From Saccharospirillum alexandrii_A (GTDB lineage: Bacteria; Pseudomonadota; Gammaproteobacteria; Pseudomonadales; Natronospirillaceae), in the NCBI RefSeq assembly GCF_043641555.1, contig NZ_JBHZRJ010000001.1, positions 434,001 through 498,000 on the forward strand: a stretch of 64,000 bases of DNA, in the 5' to 3' direction. The notes under the pieces are model-generated. The model searched no databases, had not been told where the DNA came from, and saw nothing but the letters and a program-made list of their open reading frames with translations. Positions 25,692-34,235 of the stretch are shown piece after piece; position 1 is the first letter of the stretch, and the number at the start of each line of letters is the position of its first letter. A program made the position numbers and the translations under genes.

Positions 25692-26894
25692 ATGACAGCC
25701 TATCCTTCCGAGGGTATTAAAACCGTCCTGATCGCCGGTGGCGGTATTGGCGGCCTGACCGCTGCAGCTTGCCTGTTACAGGCCGGTGTCGATGTGCAGG
25801 TGTTTGAACAAGCGGCCACACTGGGTGAGGTCGGTGCTGGCATTCAAGTCAGCGCCAATGCCAGCCGGGTGTATCGAGAGATCGGCGTACTTGATCAGCT
25901 CAAGGCACTGGGCTTTCAACCAGATCAGTATCGCTTTCGTGTGTTCGACGAAGGCGACGTATTACAAAACATCCCGCTAGGGGAAACCTATGTCGAACGT
26001 CACGGTGTACCCTACCTTTCAGTGCACCGGGCTGACTTACATCGCGTCTTGGTTGATCGGGTGCGCGAGCTTAAGGCTGATGCCATTACCCTGAATGCGG
26101 CGGTGTCAGAATTTACCGAAGACGACAGTGGTGTCACCGTGCACTTCTCCGACGGCCGTTCCGCCCGGGGCGACGTGCTAATTGGTGCCGATGGCATCAA
26201 ATCGGTCATTCGCCAGCAAGTGCTGGGCGACACGCCGATCAATTACACGGGTGATGCCTCCTGGCGTGTCATCGTGCCAATGGATCGCCTGCCCGAAGAG
26301 TACCGCCAGACCAGCGTCGATATCTGGGTCGGGCCCGGCAAACACGCGGTCACGTATCCGATGCGTGAAGGCACGTTGCTGAACCTCGTCGGTTGTGTGG
26401 AGCAAAACGACTGGGACGATGAATCATGGGTGACCAAACGCCCGTGGGAAGAATTAAAGGCTGACTTTGTTGGCTGGCATCCGGCCATTACCGCCATCAT
26501 TGAGGCAGCTGACCGGGATGAGTGCTACCGCTGGGCGATGAACAATCGTATGCCGGTCGAAAACTGGAGTACAAAGCGAGTCACCCTCCTTGGCGATGCG
26601 GCTCATCCAACCCTGCCGTACATGGCCCAGGGTGCGGCCATGGCGGTTGAAGATGCGGCAGTACTTGCCCGGGCGTTGGTTCAGGAGTCCAACCCTACTG
26701 AGGCATTGCAGCTGTACCAGCGCAACCGGCTTGAGCGGACCGCAAAGATCGTCAATGAGTCGTCTGATAACCGGAATCTGTTTCATCTCGATTCAGTCAA
26801 GGCGCTTCGCGAGGCGTTTGCCAAGCGGGATATGAACGCCGAGCGAACGGCCTGGCTGTTCTCTTATGATCCCACGCGAGTACCGCTGGTCTGA
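25692..26894 (+). CDS. FAD-dependent aromatic hydroxylase, 3-hydroxybenzoate 6-hydroxylase type
   Basis: 400 residues from the ATG behind GGGAG. Class A flavoprotein monooxygenase: FAD motif IAGGGIGGLTAAA at residues 13-25, the DG-type motif GADGIKSVIR, and the second FAD motif GDAAHPTLPYMAQGA near residue 300. The family includes 3-hydroxybenzoate 6-hydroxylase and salicylate hydroxylase. In an operon headed by gentisate 1,2-dioxygenase, making gentisate from 3-hydroxybenzoate with NADH and oxygen is the best guess. Confidence 0.84.
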   Translation: MTAYPSEGIKTVLIAGGGIGGLTAAACLLQAGVDVQVFEQAATLGEVGAGIQVSANASRVYREIGVLDQLKALGFQPDQYRFRVFDEGDVLQNIPLGETYVERHGVPYLSVHRADLHRVLVDRVRELKADAITLNAAVSEFTEDDSGVTVHFSDGRSARGDVLIGADGIKSVIRQQVLGDTPINYTGDASWRVIVPMDRLPEEYRQTSVDIWVGPGKHAVTYPMREGTLLNLVGCVEQNDWDDESWVTKRPWEELKADFVGWHPAITAIIEAADRDECYRWAMNNRMPVENWSTKRVTLLGDAAHPTLPYMAQGAAMAVEDAAVLARALVQESNPTEALQLYQRNRLERTAKIVNESSDNRNLFHLDSVKALREAFAKRDMNAERTAWLFSYDPTRVPLV

Positions 26895-26966
26895 TGATCA
26901 ACGGGGTTCTTGCGGACACGGCTTCATGGCACTATCGACGGCCCACCCCCGTTGTGAGTTCTGCTT

Positions 26967-27908
26967 GTGGATAGACGACTTAAGTTCCGGCACATTCAGT
27001 GTTTTCTTGAAGCGGCCAAGTCCCATCACCTCACTGAGGTGGCCCGGTCGCTGAACGTGACACAGGCTGCGGTGTCAAAAACCTTGACCGAACTGGAAAC
27101 GATCATGGGCATGCAGTTAATTTTGCGTGATCGTTCGGGACTGTCGCTGACACCCAAAGGTGAAGTGTTTTATCACTACGCAGCCGCTGGCATGGAATCA
27201 TTTGAAAAAGGCTACGAAGGGCTGGTCGGTCTTAGCGATGCCCCCAGTATCGAATTGCGCATTGGGGTTTTGCCAACGGTAGCCGCGCGGTTTATGCCAC
27301 AGGCAATGAATACGTTTTTTGCCCAAGCCACCCAGCCGGTCAATTTTGCGCTGCAGACGGGCTACAACCGTCACCTGTTCGACTTACTGCACGGTGGCAA
27401 GATTGACCTGGCGATTGCCCGGATTGGCGTGCCTGAAATGATGCATGAGCTGGATTTTATCCATTTGTATGCCGAGCCGATGGTGCTGGTGGCCCGGGCC
27501 GGTCATCCGATACTGGCCTTACCCGCTGCCAGCCGAATGCGAGCGGTTAAGGATTATCCGTTTCTGCTGGCACCGAAAGACACCCGGATACGGCCGATCA
27601 TTGAGCAATCCTTCGCGACATTGAACATACCGTTGCCCAGTACATTAATTGAGACCGTCTCCAACACCTTCGGCCGGTCCTATCTGCCAAAGTCGGATGG
27701 TTTGTGGATGATTTCTTACGGTGTGGTGGGCGACTTGATTGAGGCGGGGGTGCTGGCACTGGTTGCGGAGCCGCTTGACAGTACCCGTGAGCCGGTTGGG
27801 CTCGTCCGGCGGCTGGATCAGGAAATGCCGATAGCTATGCGGCAGCTGATGTCTATTCTACTGGCTCAGACTCGTGAGCTTCGGCCGTTGACAGACAGCG
27901 CTAACTGA
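26967..27908 (+). CDS. LysR-family transcriptional regulator (PcaQ-like)
   Basis: 313 residues. The helix-turn-helix is near residues 5-65 (HIQCFLEAAKSHHLTEVARS, then VTQAAVSKTLTELE), followed by a substrate-binding effector domain. The pattern FRHIQCFLEAA and the TLTELE helix resemble PcaQ/GbpR-type regulators. The start is a GTG with a poor ribosome site, common for regulators. It follows the hydroxylase and reads the same way. It probably senses an aromatic acid and acts on the control region at 21950-22075, or on its own operon. Confidence 0.85.
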   Translation: MDRRLKFRHIQCFLEAAKSHHLTEVARSLNVTQAAVSKTLTELETIMGMQLILRDRSGLSLTPKGEVFYHYAAAGMESFEKGYEGLVGLSDAPSIELRIGVLPTVAARFMPQAMNTFFAQATQPVNFALQTGYNRHLFDLLHGGKIDLAIARIGVPEMMHELDFIHLYAEPMVLVARAGHPILALPAASRMRAVKDYPFLLAPKDTRIRPIIEQSFATLNIPLPSTLIETVSNTFGRSYLPKSDGLWMISYGVVGDLIEAGVLALVAEPLDSTREPVGLVRRLDQEMPIAMRQLMSILLAQTRELRPLTDSAN

Positions 27909-28025
27909 ACGCAGCGTTCCATGGTGGTGAGGCGGCCGGGCTAAGCCCTCTGTTGCAAGGGCACGACGATCGAAAGCCTGGTTCGATAGGGCGGTCTGCA
28001 ACGAGTGAGTCAGGGTTATAAGTTA

Positions 28026-28057
28026 ATCATCACTATAATGATGATCACAATAGTGAT
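28026..28057. promoter_or_regulatory. Interlocked inverted repeats upstream of the second gentisate operon
   Basis: Two overlapping dyads: ATCATC (28026-28031) with GATGAT (28040-28045), and ATCACTAT (28029-28036) with ATAGTGAT (28050-28057). They lie about 100 bases before the gentisate dioxygenase start, in AT-rich sequence. A MarR gene ends this operon and is the natural candidate to bind. Confidence 0.5.
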
Positions 28058-28148
28058 TAAATAAAAAAGTGAATGAAGGGTCTACTGCCTGTGCCTGCTT
28101 GCATCGCACGGTGGAACAATATTAATCACCCCAGGCTAGGAGCTCACC

Positions 28149-29195
28149 ATGTCTCTGACTGAAAAACCAGCCACATCGCCCGCACGGGATGCTTATTACA
28201 AGAAACTGGATGAGCGCAGCATGTCGGCGCTGTGGAATGTACTCAGCGATATCATCACACCGACGCCGCGCAGCGGTTGCCAGCCATTCAAGTGGGATTT
28301 CGATGAGGCCCGCGACTTGCTGATGGAAGCCGGCAGTCTAATCACTGCCAAGGAGGCTGAGCGGCGGGTACTGATTTTGGAAAACCCGGGTCTGCGCGGC
28401 CAGAGCCGTATTACCACCTCGCTGTATGCCGGCTTGCAACTGGTTATGCCGGGCGAAGTGGCCCCGGCGCACCGCCACAGCCAGTCGGCCTTGCGATTTG
28501 TGGTAGATGGCGACGGTGCATACACCAATGTGGCGGGTGAGCGTACCCTGATGCATGAGGGCGATTTTGTCATCACACCGCCCTGGGCCTGGCATGACCA
28601 TGGTAATGAGTCAGACCGGCCGATGATCTGGCTTGATGGGCTGGACATCCCCATGGCCTCCTTTTTTGATGCGTCCTTTGCTGAAGGCTATGGCGCCGAA
28701 TCCCAACCGGAATCGATTCCCCGTGGCGACAGTCTGGCCCGCTACGGCGCTAATCTGATGCCTTTTGGGCATGAGCAGCGGGGGCTGGCGTCACCCATTT
28801 TCAATTACCCGTACGACCGGACGCGTGACGCACTGGAACACATGCGGCTGCGCAATGAATGGGATCCGTGCCATGGCTTGAAACTGCGTTATGTGAACCC
28901 GGTTAACGGTGAAGACGCCATGCCGACGATCTCGACAGCGATGCAGCTGTTACCCAAAGGCCTGATTACCGATGTCTACCGGTCGACTGATGCGACGGTC
29001 TTCAGTGTGGTGGAAGGTCAGGGTCGCACAACCGTTGGCGACACAGTCATTGACTGGAAAGCCAAGGATCACTTCGTGGTGCCAAGCTGGGCACCGGTGG
29101 TTCACCAGGCACAGGACGACGCTATTCTGTTCAGTTTTTCAGACCGGGGCGTCCAGCAAAAACTGGGCTTCTGGCGCGAACGCCGCGGCAGTTAA
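28149..29195 (+). CDS. Gentisate 1,2-dioxygenase (copy 2)
   Basis: 348 residues, the same bicupin family as copy 1, with H108-R-H110 and H149-D-H151 in the iron site. TAGGAG precedes the ATG. Both copies keep the iron-binding histidines, but the C-terminal cupins differ clearly, so this is not a recent duplication. The next two genes finish the glutathione-type gentisate route to fumarate and pyruvate. Confidence 0.92.
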   Translation: MSLTEKPATSPARDAYYKKLDERSMSALWNVLSDIITPTPRSGCQPFKWDFDEARDLLMEAGSLITAKEAERRVLILENPGLRGQSRITTSLYAGLQLVMPGEVAPAHRHSQSALRFVVDGDGAYTNVAGERTLMHEGDFVITPPWAWHDHGNESDRPMIWLDGLDIPMASFFDASFAEGYGAESQPESIPRGDSLARYGANLMPFGHEQRGLASPIFNYPYDRTRDALEHMRLRNEWDPCHGLKLRYVNPVNGEDAMPTISTAMQLLPKGLITDVYRSTDATVFSVVEGQGRTTVGDTVIDWKAKDHFVVPSWAPVVHQAQDDAILFSFSDRGVQQKLGFWRERRGS

Positions 29196-29252
29196 ACAGT
29201 CGACAATAAACAAACAGACGCTACGAAAAAAACGACACAAGAGGACCTACTA

Positions 29253-29960
29253 ATGACCGCTTATATCTTCGAGCCGATGCCAACCCCCAGCGTTGAAATT
29301 ACGGGCGAATCAAGCCGCTTTCCAGTTCGTCGTATTTTTTGCGTTGGCCGCAACTACGAAGCCCATGCCCGCGAAATGGGGCGTGACCCGAGCCGTGAAT
29401 TCCCGTTCTTTTTCACCAAACCGGCTGATGCAATCGTGCCCGATGGCGGTGACGTACCGTACCCGCCCGAGACCGAAAATTTCCATTATGAAATGGAACT
29501 GGTTGTCGCAATCGGTAAGGCCGGCTTTCAAATAAAAACAGAAGATGCGCATGACTATATATATGGCTATGCCGTTGGCAATGACCTGACGCGTCGTGAC
29601 CTGCAACTCGAAGCCCGTGAAAAAGGCCGCCCCTGGGACTGGGGAAAAGCGTTTGATGATTCCGCGGTGATTGGACCCATTCAGAAAGCCAGTGATATCG
29701 GCCACCCGACCAAAGGTCGGATCTGGATCGCGGTCAATGGCGAAGTAAAACAGGACCAGGACATCGCCGACCTGATCTGGGATGTTGAAGAAATCATATC
29801 CATTTTGTCGCACACCATGCGCATTCAACCGGGCGATCTGATTTACACCGGTACACCAGCAGGAGTGGGGGCAATGTCGGTCGGTGACACCGTCACTGGC
29901 GGGATAGACGGCGTGGGCGAGCACCGCATTCAGATTGTGGCGCCCCGGGAGGGAGTATGA
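29253..29960 (+). CDS. Fumarylpyruvate hydrolase
   Basis: 235 residues, the compact FAH-domain form. Marks are FCVGRNYEAHAREMG, FFFTKPADAIV, FHYEMELVVAIGK with the acidic metal ligands, and GDLIYTGTPAGVG. AGAGGA precedes the ATG. It splits fumarylpyruvate into fumarate and pyruvate in the cytoplasm. The stop overlaps the start of the isomerase gene by four bases. Confidence 0.9.
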   Translation: MTAYIFEPMPTPSVEITGESSRFPVRRIFCVGRNYEAHAREMGRDPSREFPFFFTKPADAIVPDGGDVPYPPETENFHYEMELVVAIGKAGFQIKTEDAHDYIYGYAVGNDLTRRDLQLEAREKGRPWDWGKAFDDSAVIGPIQKASDIGHPTKGRIWIAVNGEVKQDQDIADLIWDVEEIISILSHTMRIQPGDLIYTGTPAGVGAMSVGDTVTGGIDGVGEHRIQIVAPREGV

Positions 29961-30604
29961 AGCCGATATTGCATAACTTCTTCCGCAGTTCGGCATCGAT
30001 TCGGGTTCGCGCCGCATTGAACCTGAAGGGCATCAGCTACGATCAGGTGTCTTATGTGCTGCGCGAGAACGAACATCACTCGGAAGCGTTTCTGGCGCTG
30101 AACCCCCAAGGCCTGGTGCCGGCGCTGCAGCTGGATTCGCAAACGGTCATCGCCCAGTCGCTGGCGATTATTGATTACCTGGATGAGGTCTATCCGGAAC
30201 CGGCTTTTCTGCCCAAAACCCCGTTGGACCGTGCCTGGGTGCGGTCACTGGCCTACAGCCTGGCCTGCGATGTGCACCCGATTAATAATTTGCGGGTGCT
30301 CGGCTATATCGGGACCGAGCTCGGTGCCGACGATGCCCAGGTGAAAGCCTGGTTTCAGCACTGGGTAGCTGAGGCGTTTGGCCCAGTGGAAGCTATGCTG
30401 TCCAAGGACGCCCGGCGCGGCCAGTTCTGTTATGGCGACACACCGGGGTATGCTGATTTGTCGCTCTTTGCCCAGGTGACCAACAACCGCCGTTTTGAGG
30501 TTGATATGTCGCCGTATCCGACGATCCAGGCCATTCACCAGGCCTGCCTGGCATTACCAGCCTTTGTCGATGCCCTGCCTGAAAATCACCCGCACGCCAC
30601 ATGA
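29957..30604 (+). CDS. Maleylpyruvate isomerase (zeta-class GST family)
   Basis: 215 residues. The N-terminal thioredoxin-like domain has FFRSSASIRVRAALNLKG, with the SSxS glutathione-activating motif of zeta-class enzymes, then LNPQGLVPAL and SLAIIDYLDE. It converts maleylpyruvate to fumarylpyruvate with glutathione. The four-base overlap with the hydrolase gene shows one operon. A paralogue acting in the homogentisate route is at 35550. Position decides which substrate is likely. Confidence 0.88.
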   Translation: MKPILHNFFRSSASIRVRAALNLKGISYDQVSYVLRENEHHSEAFLALNPQGLVPALQLDSQTVIAQSLAIIDYLDEVYPEPAFLPKTPLDRAWVRSLAYSLACDVHPINNLRVLGYIGTELGADDAQVKAWFQHWVAEAFGPVEAMLSKDARRGQFCYGDTPGYADLSLFAQVTNNRRFEVDMSPYPTIQAIHQACLALPAFVDALPENHPHAT

Positions 30605-30628
30605 CCGACCGGTTCTGAGCACTCTGCA

Positions 30629-30664
30629 GCGCCCGCCAGCCTTGACGCTGCCGGGTGCTTTCTA
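30629..30664 (+). terminator. Probable terminator after the gentisate operon
   Basis: A two-part stem: GCGCCCG with CGGGTGC outside (one G-T pair) and CAGC with GCTG inside, followed by TTT. The T tail is short. Confidence 0.5.
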
Positions 30665-30700
30665 TAAAAGAACGACACACGCTTGCGGTACCCTGCCTAT

Positions 30701-31165
30701 ATGAAACGCGCACCTTTGGCCGATGCCAACGCCATGCCCGGTAATCTGCTGCGCAGATGCCACCAGATCAGCGTGGCGCTGTTTTTAAAACATTGCGAGG
30801 CCCTGGGCCTGACCCAACTGCAGTATGCGGCCCTGGTCGCACTGGAAGAAAAGGGCCCACTGGACCAGATTACCCTGGGCGGCTACACCGCTATGGACCG
30901 CAATACCATTGCTCTCGTTGTGCGCAAGCTGGAAGAGCGCGGTTCCGTTACCCGGGTGCGCAACCCTGAGGATCGTCGTGCGGTAATCGTGACACTGACT
31001 GAAGCTGGGGCGACGTTGCGGGCAGAAGCGGAGACAGCCGTTCGCCAGGTGCAGGAAGACATTGTTGCACCACTGACCGAGCCGGAACGCGAGCAATTGA
31101 TCCGCTTGCTCGGAAAAATGGCGCACGCTCACAACGATCAGAGCCGAGTTCGGTTGCAGACTTGA
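30701..31165 (+). CDS. MarR-family transcriptional regulator
   Basis: 154 residues from the ATG at 30701; a TTG six codons earlier is possible. Winged helix: LTQLQYAALVALEEKG, then LGGYTAMDRNTIALVVRKLEERG and the wing RNPEDRRAVIVTLTEAG. It follows the second gentisate operon and probably represses it until an aromatic acid binds. Candidate sites are the dyads at 28026-28057. No clear ribosome site is visible. Confidence 0.86.
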   Translation: MKRAPLADANAMPGNLLRRCHQISVALFLKHCEALGLTQLQYAALVALEEKGPLDQITLGGYTAMDRNTIALVVRKLEERGSVTRVRNPEDRRAVIVTLTEAGATLRAEAETAVRQVQEDIVAPLTEPEREQLIRLLGKMAHAHNDQSRVRLQT

Positions 31166-31274
31166 GACGAGATTAGGTGCGACCTAGCCCTTTACTGGCC
31201 ACTTAAGACATCCACCATATCACCTTATCGGTGCATTCAAGCTAATAGTCCCTTCCGACCCGCGAAACCTAGCC

Positions 31275-31298
31275 AGACCCGCCATGTGCGGGTCTTTT
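31275..31298 (+). terminator. Rho-independent terminator
   Basis: AGACCCGC and GCGGGTCT form a perfect 8-bp stem with a 5-base loop followed by TTT. It ends the MarR gene. Confidence 0.75.
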
Positions 31299-31361
31299 AG
31301 TGCCTGCCAGACACTGACCCCCTTCCTGAATAGCCCATTTTTAGTGTGTTATCGCTAATGT

Positions 31362-31390
31362 TTGACCTCCCCACACTTCTAATCCATAAT
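31362..31390 (+). promoter_or_regulatory. Sigma-70-type promoter of xylA
   Basis: TTGACC (31362-31367), a 17-base spacer and CATAAT (31385-31390), 57 bases before the xylA start. Confidence 0.6.
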
Positions 31391-31446
31391 AAATTCGACT
31401 ACCAAAATAAAAGACAACTACTCAAGCCGATACCAGGAGGCCACCC

Positions 31447-32766
31447 ATGGCGGATTTCTTCCGTGCAATCGACCCGATACGCTTTGAAGGGCCGGGTTCC
31501 GATAACCCGCTGGCGTTTCATCATTATGATCCGGAGCACATCGTGTTGGGTGCGCCACTGAAAGATCACCTTCGCTTCGCCGTCTGTTACTGGCACAACT
31601 TCTGCTGGGACGGTGCCGATGTGTTTGGCGAGGGTACCTTTCAGCGCCCCTGGCACAGCGGGGCCGACGCGCTGGCTTTGGCCGAGCAGAAAATGGACGT
31701 GGCGTTCGAGTTTTTTCAGAAGCTGGGCACTCCGTTCTGGACCTTTCACGATTACGACATCGCCCCGGAAGGTCAGACCATCATCGAGAGCCGGGAGAAC
31801 CTGGCCCGCATGGTCGACCGGGCTGAGCAGAAGCAGGAAGAGACCGGTGTGCGGCTGCTGTGGGGCACGGCTAAGAACTTTGGCCACAAACGCTATATGG
31901 CCGGCGCGGCCACCAATCCGGATCCGGAGGTGTTTGCCTATGCCTGTTCGCAGGTGCAGCAGGCGCTGGATGCGACACATCGGCTGGGTGGTTCGAATTA
32001 CGTGCTCTGGGGCGGGCGCGAAGGGTATGAAACCCTGCTCAACACCGACCTGAAGCGTGAGCAGGAACAGCTGGGCCGCTTTTTGCAAATGGTGGTGGCA
32101 CACAAACATAAGATAGGGTTCAAGGGCGCCTTGTTTATTGAACCCAAACCCCAGGAACCGACCAAGCACCAGTATGATTATGATTCAGCGACGGTGTTCG
32201 GCTTTCTGCAGAAGTTTGGCCTGGAAAAAGAGATTAAGGTGAACATCGAGGTAAACCACGCCACGCTGGCGGGGCATACCTTTGAGCATGAGGTGGCTAC
32301 AGCGGCTGCACTGGGTATTCTGGGTTCGGTCGATGCCAACCGTGGCGATCACCAGAATGGCTGGGATACCGATCAGTTTCCGAACAGTGTCGAAGAGATG
32401 ACGCTGGGCTGTTATGAAATCATCAAGGCGGGCGGGTTCACCACCGGTGGCTTTAACTTCGACACCAAGCTTCGTCGCACCTCGATCGCACCCGAGGATT
32501 TCTTTCATGCCCATGTAGGCGCTATGGATACCATTGCGCTGTCGTTCATGAAAGCGGCCGAATTGTATGAGCAAAAGGTACTGAGCGATTTTGTCGAGGC
32601 GCGCTATGCCCGCTGGCAAGGTGAGCTGGGGCAAAACATCCTGAATGGAACCTTGGATCTGGCTGCTGTATCCGATCATGCCGTGTCCCGGAATCTGAAT
32701 CCGCAACCGGTTTCCAGCGGTCAGGAAATGCTAGAGAACCGGGTAAACCGGGTGATATTCGGGTAA
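31447..32766 (+). CDS. xylA: Xylose isomerase
   Basis: 439 residues, the usual length of the long (class II) form. It converts D-xylose to D-xylulose. The catalytic histidine region FHDYDIAPEG and metal-site stretches EPKPQEPTKHQYDYD, EVNHATLAGHTFEHE and DANRGDHQNGWDTDQFP are all present, as is GGFNFDTKLRR. AGGAGG precedes the ATG at good distance. No xylulose kinase is next to it; the FGGY kinase at 50125 is far away and may serve another pathway. Confidence 0.97.
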   Translation: MADFFRAIDPIRFEGPGSDNPLAFHHYDPEHIVLGAPLKDHLRFAVCYWHNFCWDGADVFGEGTFQRPWHSGADALALAEQKMDVAFEFFQKLGTPFWTFHDYDIAPEGQTIIESRENLARMVDRAEQKQEETGVRLLWGTAKNFGHKRYMAGAATNPDPEVFAYACSQVQQALDATHRLGGSNYVLWGGREGYETLLNTDLKREQEQLGRFLQMVVAHKHKIGFKGALFIEPKPQEPTKHQYDYDSATVFGFLQKFGLEKEIKVNIEVNHATLAGHTFEHEVATAAALGILGSVDANRGDHQNGWDTDQFPNSVEEMTLGCYEIIKAGGFTTGGFNFDTKLRRTSIAPEDFFHAHVGAMDTIALSFMKAAELYEQKVLSDFVEARYARWQGELGQNILNGTLDLAAVSDHAVSRNLNPQPVSSGQEMLENRVNRVIFG

Positions 32767-32778
32767 AGCACCTGTGAT

Positions 32779-32825
32779 AGAGTAACCTGATCGCTCATTG
32801 GTTTTTGTGTCACTTCATCAGGTTA
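32779..32825 (+). promoter_or_regulatory. Inverted repeat covering the start region of the FAD oxidase gene
   Basis: AGTAACCTGAT (32779-32789) and ATCAGGTTACT (32815-32825) are a perfect 11-bp inverted repeat with a 25-base spacer, ending 8 bases before the next start codon. The only AGG that could serve as ribosome site lies in the right arm. It may be an operator or an RNA hairpin hiding the start. Confidence 0.55.
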
Positions 32826-32833
32826 CTTACGTC

Positions 32834-34180
32834 ATGTCAGATTTTCCCTTTACCGATCTTTCCCGCCTGGAACATCAGGACGCATTGCCCGAGGCGTGCG
32901 ATACGCTGATCATCGGTGGCGGCATCGCGGGTGTGATGACCGCCTACTTCCTGGCGAAGCAGGGTCAGCGGGTTGTGGTGTGTGAGAAAGGCCGTATTGC
33001 CGGCGAACAATCCTCCCGTAACTGGGGCTGGATTCGTCAGCAGGGTCGTCATCCGGCTGAACTGCCAATCATGGTGGAGGCAAACCGGTTGTGGCATCAA
33101 CTGGCGGATGAGGTCGGCGAAGACATCGGCTTTAAAACCACCGGCATCCTGTACATGGCATCCGATCAGGCGGAGCTTGAAACCTATGAGCGCTGGTTGC
33201 CTTATGCCAGGCAGGCCGGGGTAGACAGCCGGGCACTCAGTGCGCAGGAGCTGGCCGATAATCTGCCTGGCGCCCGCGCGAACTGGGTGGGCGGCTTGTA
33301 CACCCCCAGCGATGCACGGGCCGAACCCTGGCTGGCCGTGCCGGCACTGGCCCGCTTGGCGAAGCGGACCGGTGCCTTGTTGCGCGAACACTGTGCAGTG
33401 CGCTCACTGGATATAGCCGGTGGTAAGGTAGCTGGCGTCTGGACGGAGGCCGGTAGGGTGCGGTGCAATCAGGTTGTTCTGGCCGGGGGTGCCTGGTCAT
33501 CCCTGTTTGCACGCGCCCAAGGCATTGTCTTACCACAGCTGAGCGTGCTGGCGTCGGCCATGGCGACGAACCCCATGCCGGCTGTGTTTCCGGGCGGTGC
33601 CGCAGACCCGGCGCTGGCATTCAGGCCACGTGCCGATGGCGGCTACAGCATTGCCCATGGTTTTTCGCTCGACTTTTACCTGGGGCCAGATGCTTTCAGG
33701 TATTTCGGTGCCTTTCGCGAACAGGTGAAATCCGGGCTAAAAACCACCCGCTTGCGTCTGGCGGCCCCCACTGGGTTTCCCGATGCCTGGGGTACGGCAA
33801 GGCGCTGGATTCCCAGCGAAGAAACCCCGTTCGAACGACTGCGAGTACTGAACCCGGCTCCCAACATGCGCGCCCTGAATGCCGCGCTGGACCGTTTTGC
33901 CGACACCTGGCCCACGCTCGGCCGACCCACAATAAGGCAGGCATGGGCCGGGATGATCGATACCTTGCCTGATGAGGTTCCCGTTCTTGATCGCGTGCCA
34001 GATGTACCCGGCCTGGTGATCGCCACCGGCCTCAGCGGCCATGGCTTTGGCATCGGCCCGGCTATTGGTCGGGTGGTGGCAGATCTGGTTACGGAACGGG
34101 CTGTCGGTCACGATTTAACGGCGTTTTCGTTCAATCGCTTCAGCAGTGGGCAGGTATTGAAACCGGGGCTGGCGTTTTGA
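32834..34180 (+). CDS. FAD-dependent oxidoreductase (DadA/PuuB-like)
   Basis: 448 residues. The FAD motif LIIGGGIAGVMTAYFLA is near residues 27-43; SSRNWGWIRQQGRHPAELPI is typical of amine and D-amino-acid oxidases of the DAO family. VVLAGGAWSS and the C-terminal GLSGHGFGIGPAIG complete the fold. Cytoplasmic, no signal peptide. Substrate is unknown; amines, N-methyl amino acids or D-amino acids are all possible. The start at 32834 is chosen because an upstream frame start would lie inside the inverted repeat spacer. Confidence 0.82.
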   Translation: MSDFPFTDLSRLEHQDALPEACDTLIIGGGIAGVMTAYFLAKQGQRVVVCEKGRIAGEQSSRNWGWIRQQGRHPAELPIMVEANRLWHQLADEVGEDIGFKTTGILYMASDQAELETYERWLPYARQAGVDSRALSAQELADNLPGARANWVGGLYTPSDARAEPWLAVPALARLAKRTGALLREHCAVRSLDIAGGKVAGVWTEAGRVRCNQVVLAGGAWSSLFARAQGIVLPQLSVLASAMATNPMPAVFPGGAADPALAFRPRADGGYSIAHGFSLDFYLGPDAFRYFGAFREQVKSGLKTTRLRLAAPTGFPDAWGTARRWIPSEETPFERLRVLNPAPNMRALNAALDRFADTWPTLGRPTIRQAWAGMIDTLPDEVPVLDRVPDVPGLVIATGLSGHGFGIGPAIGRVVADLVTERAVGHDLTAFSFNRFSSGQVLKPGLAF

Positions 34181-34218
34181 ATGGGTGATGTCCTGCGCTG
34201 GCAATTCATCACCCGTTC
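34179..34218. terminator. Hairpin between convergent genes
   Basis: GAATGGGTGATG and CATCACCCGTTC form a 12-bp stem (one G-T pair) with a 16-base loop between the FAD oxidase and the PRPP-synthetase-like gene. No clear T-tract. Confidence 0.5.
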
Positions 34219-34235
34219 GTGCGGGCAACTGGCGA

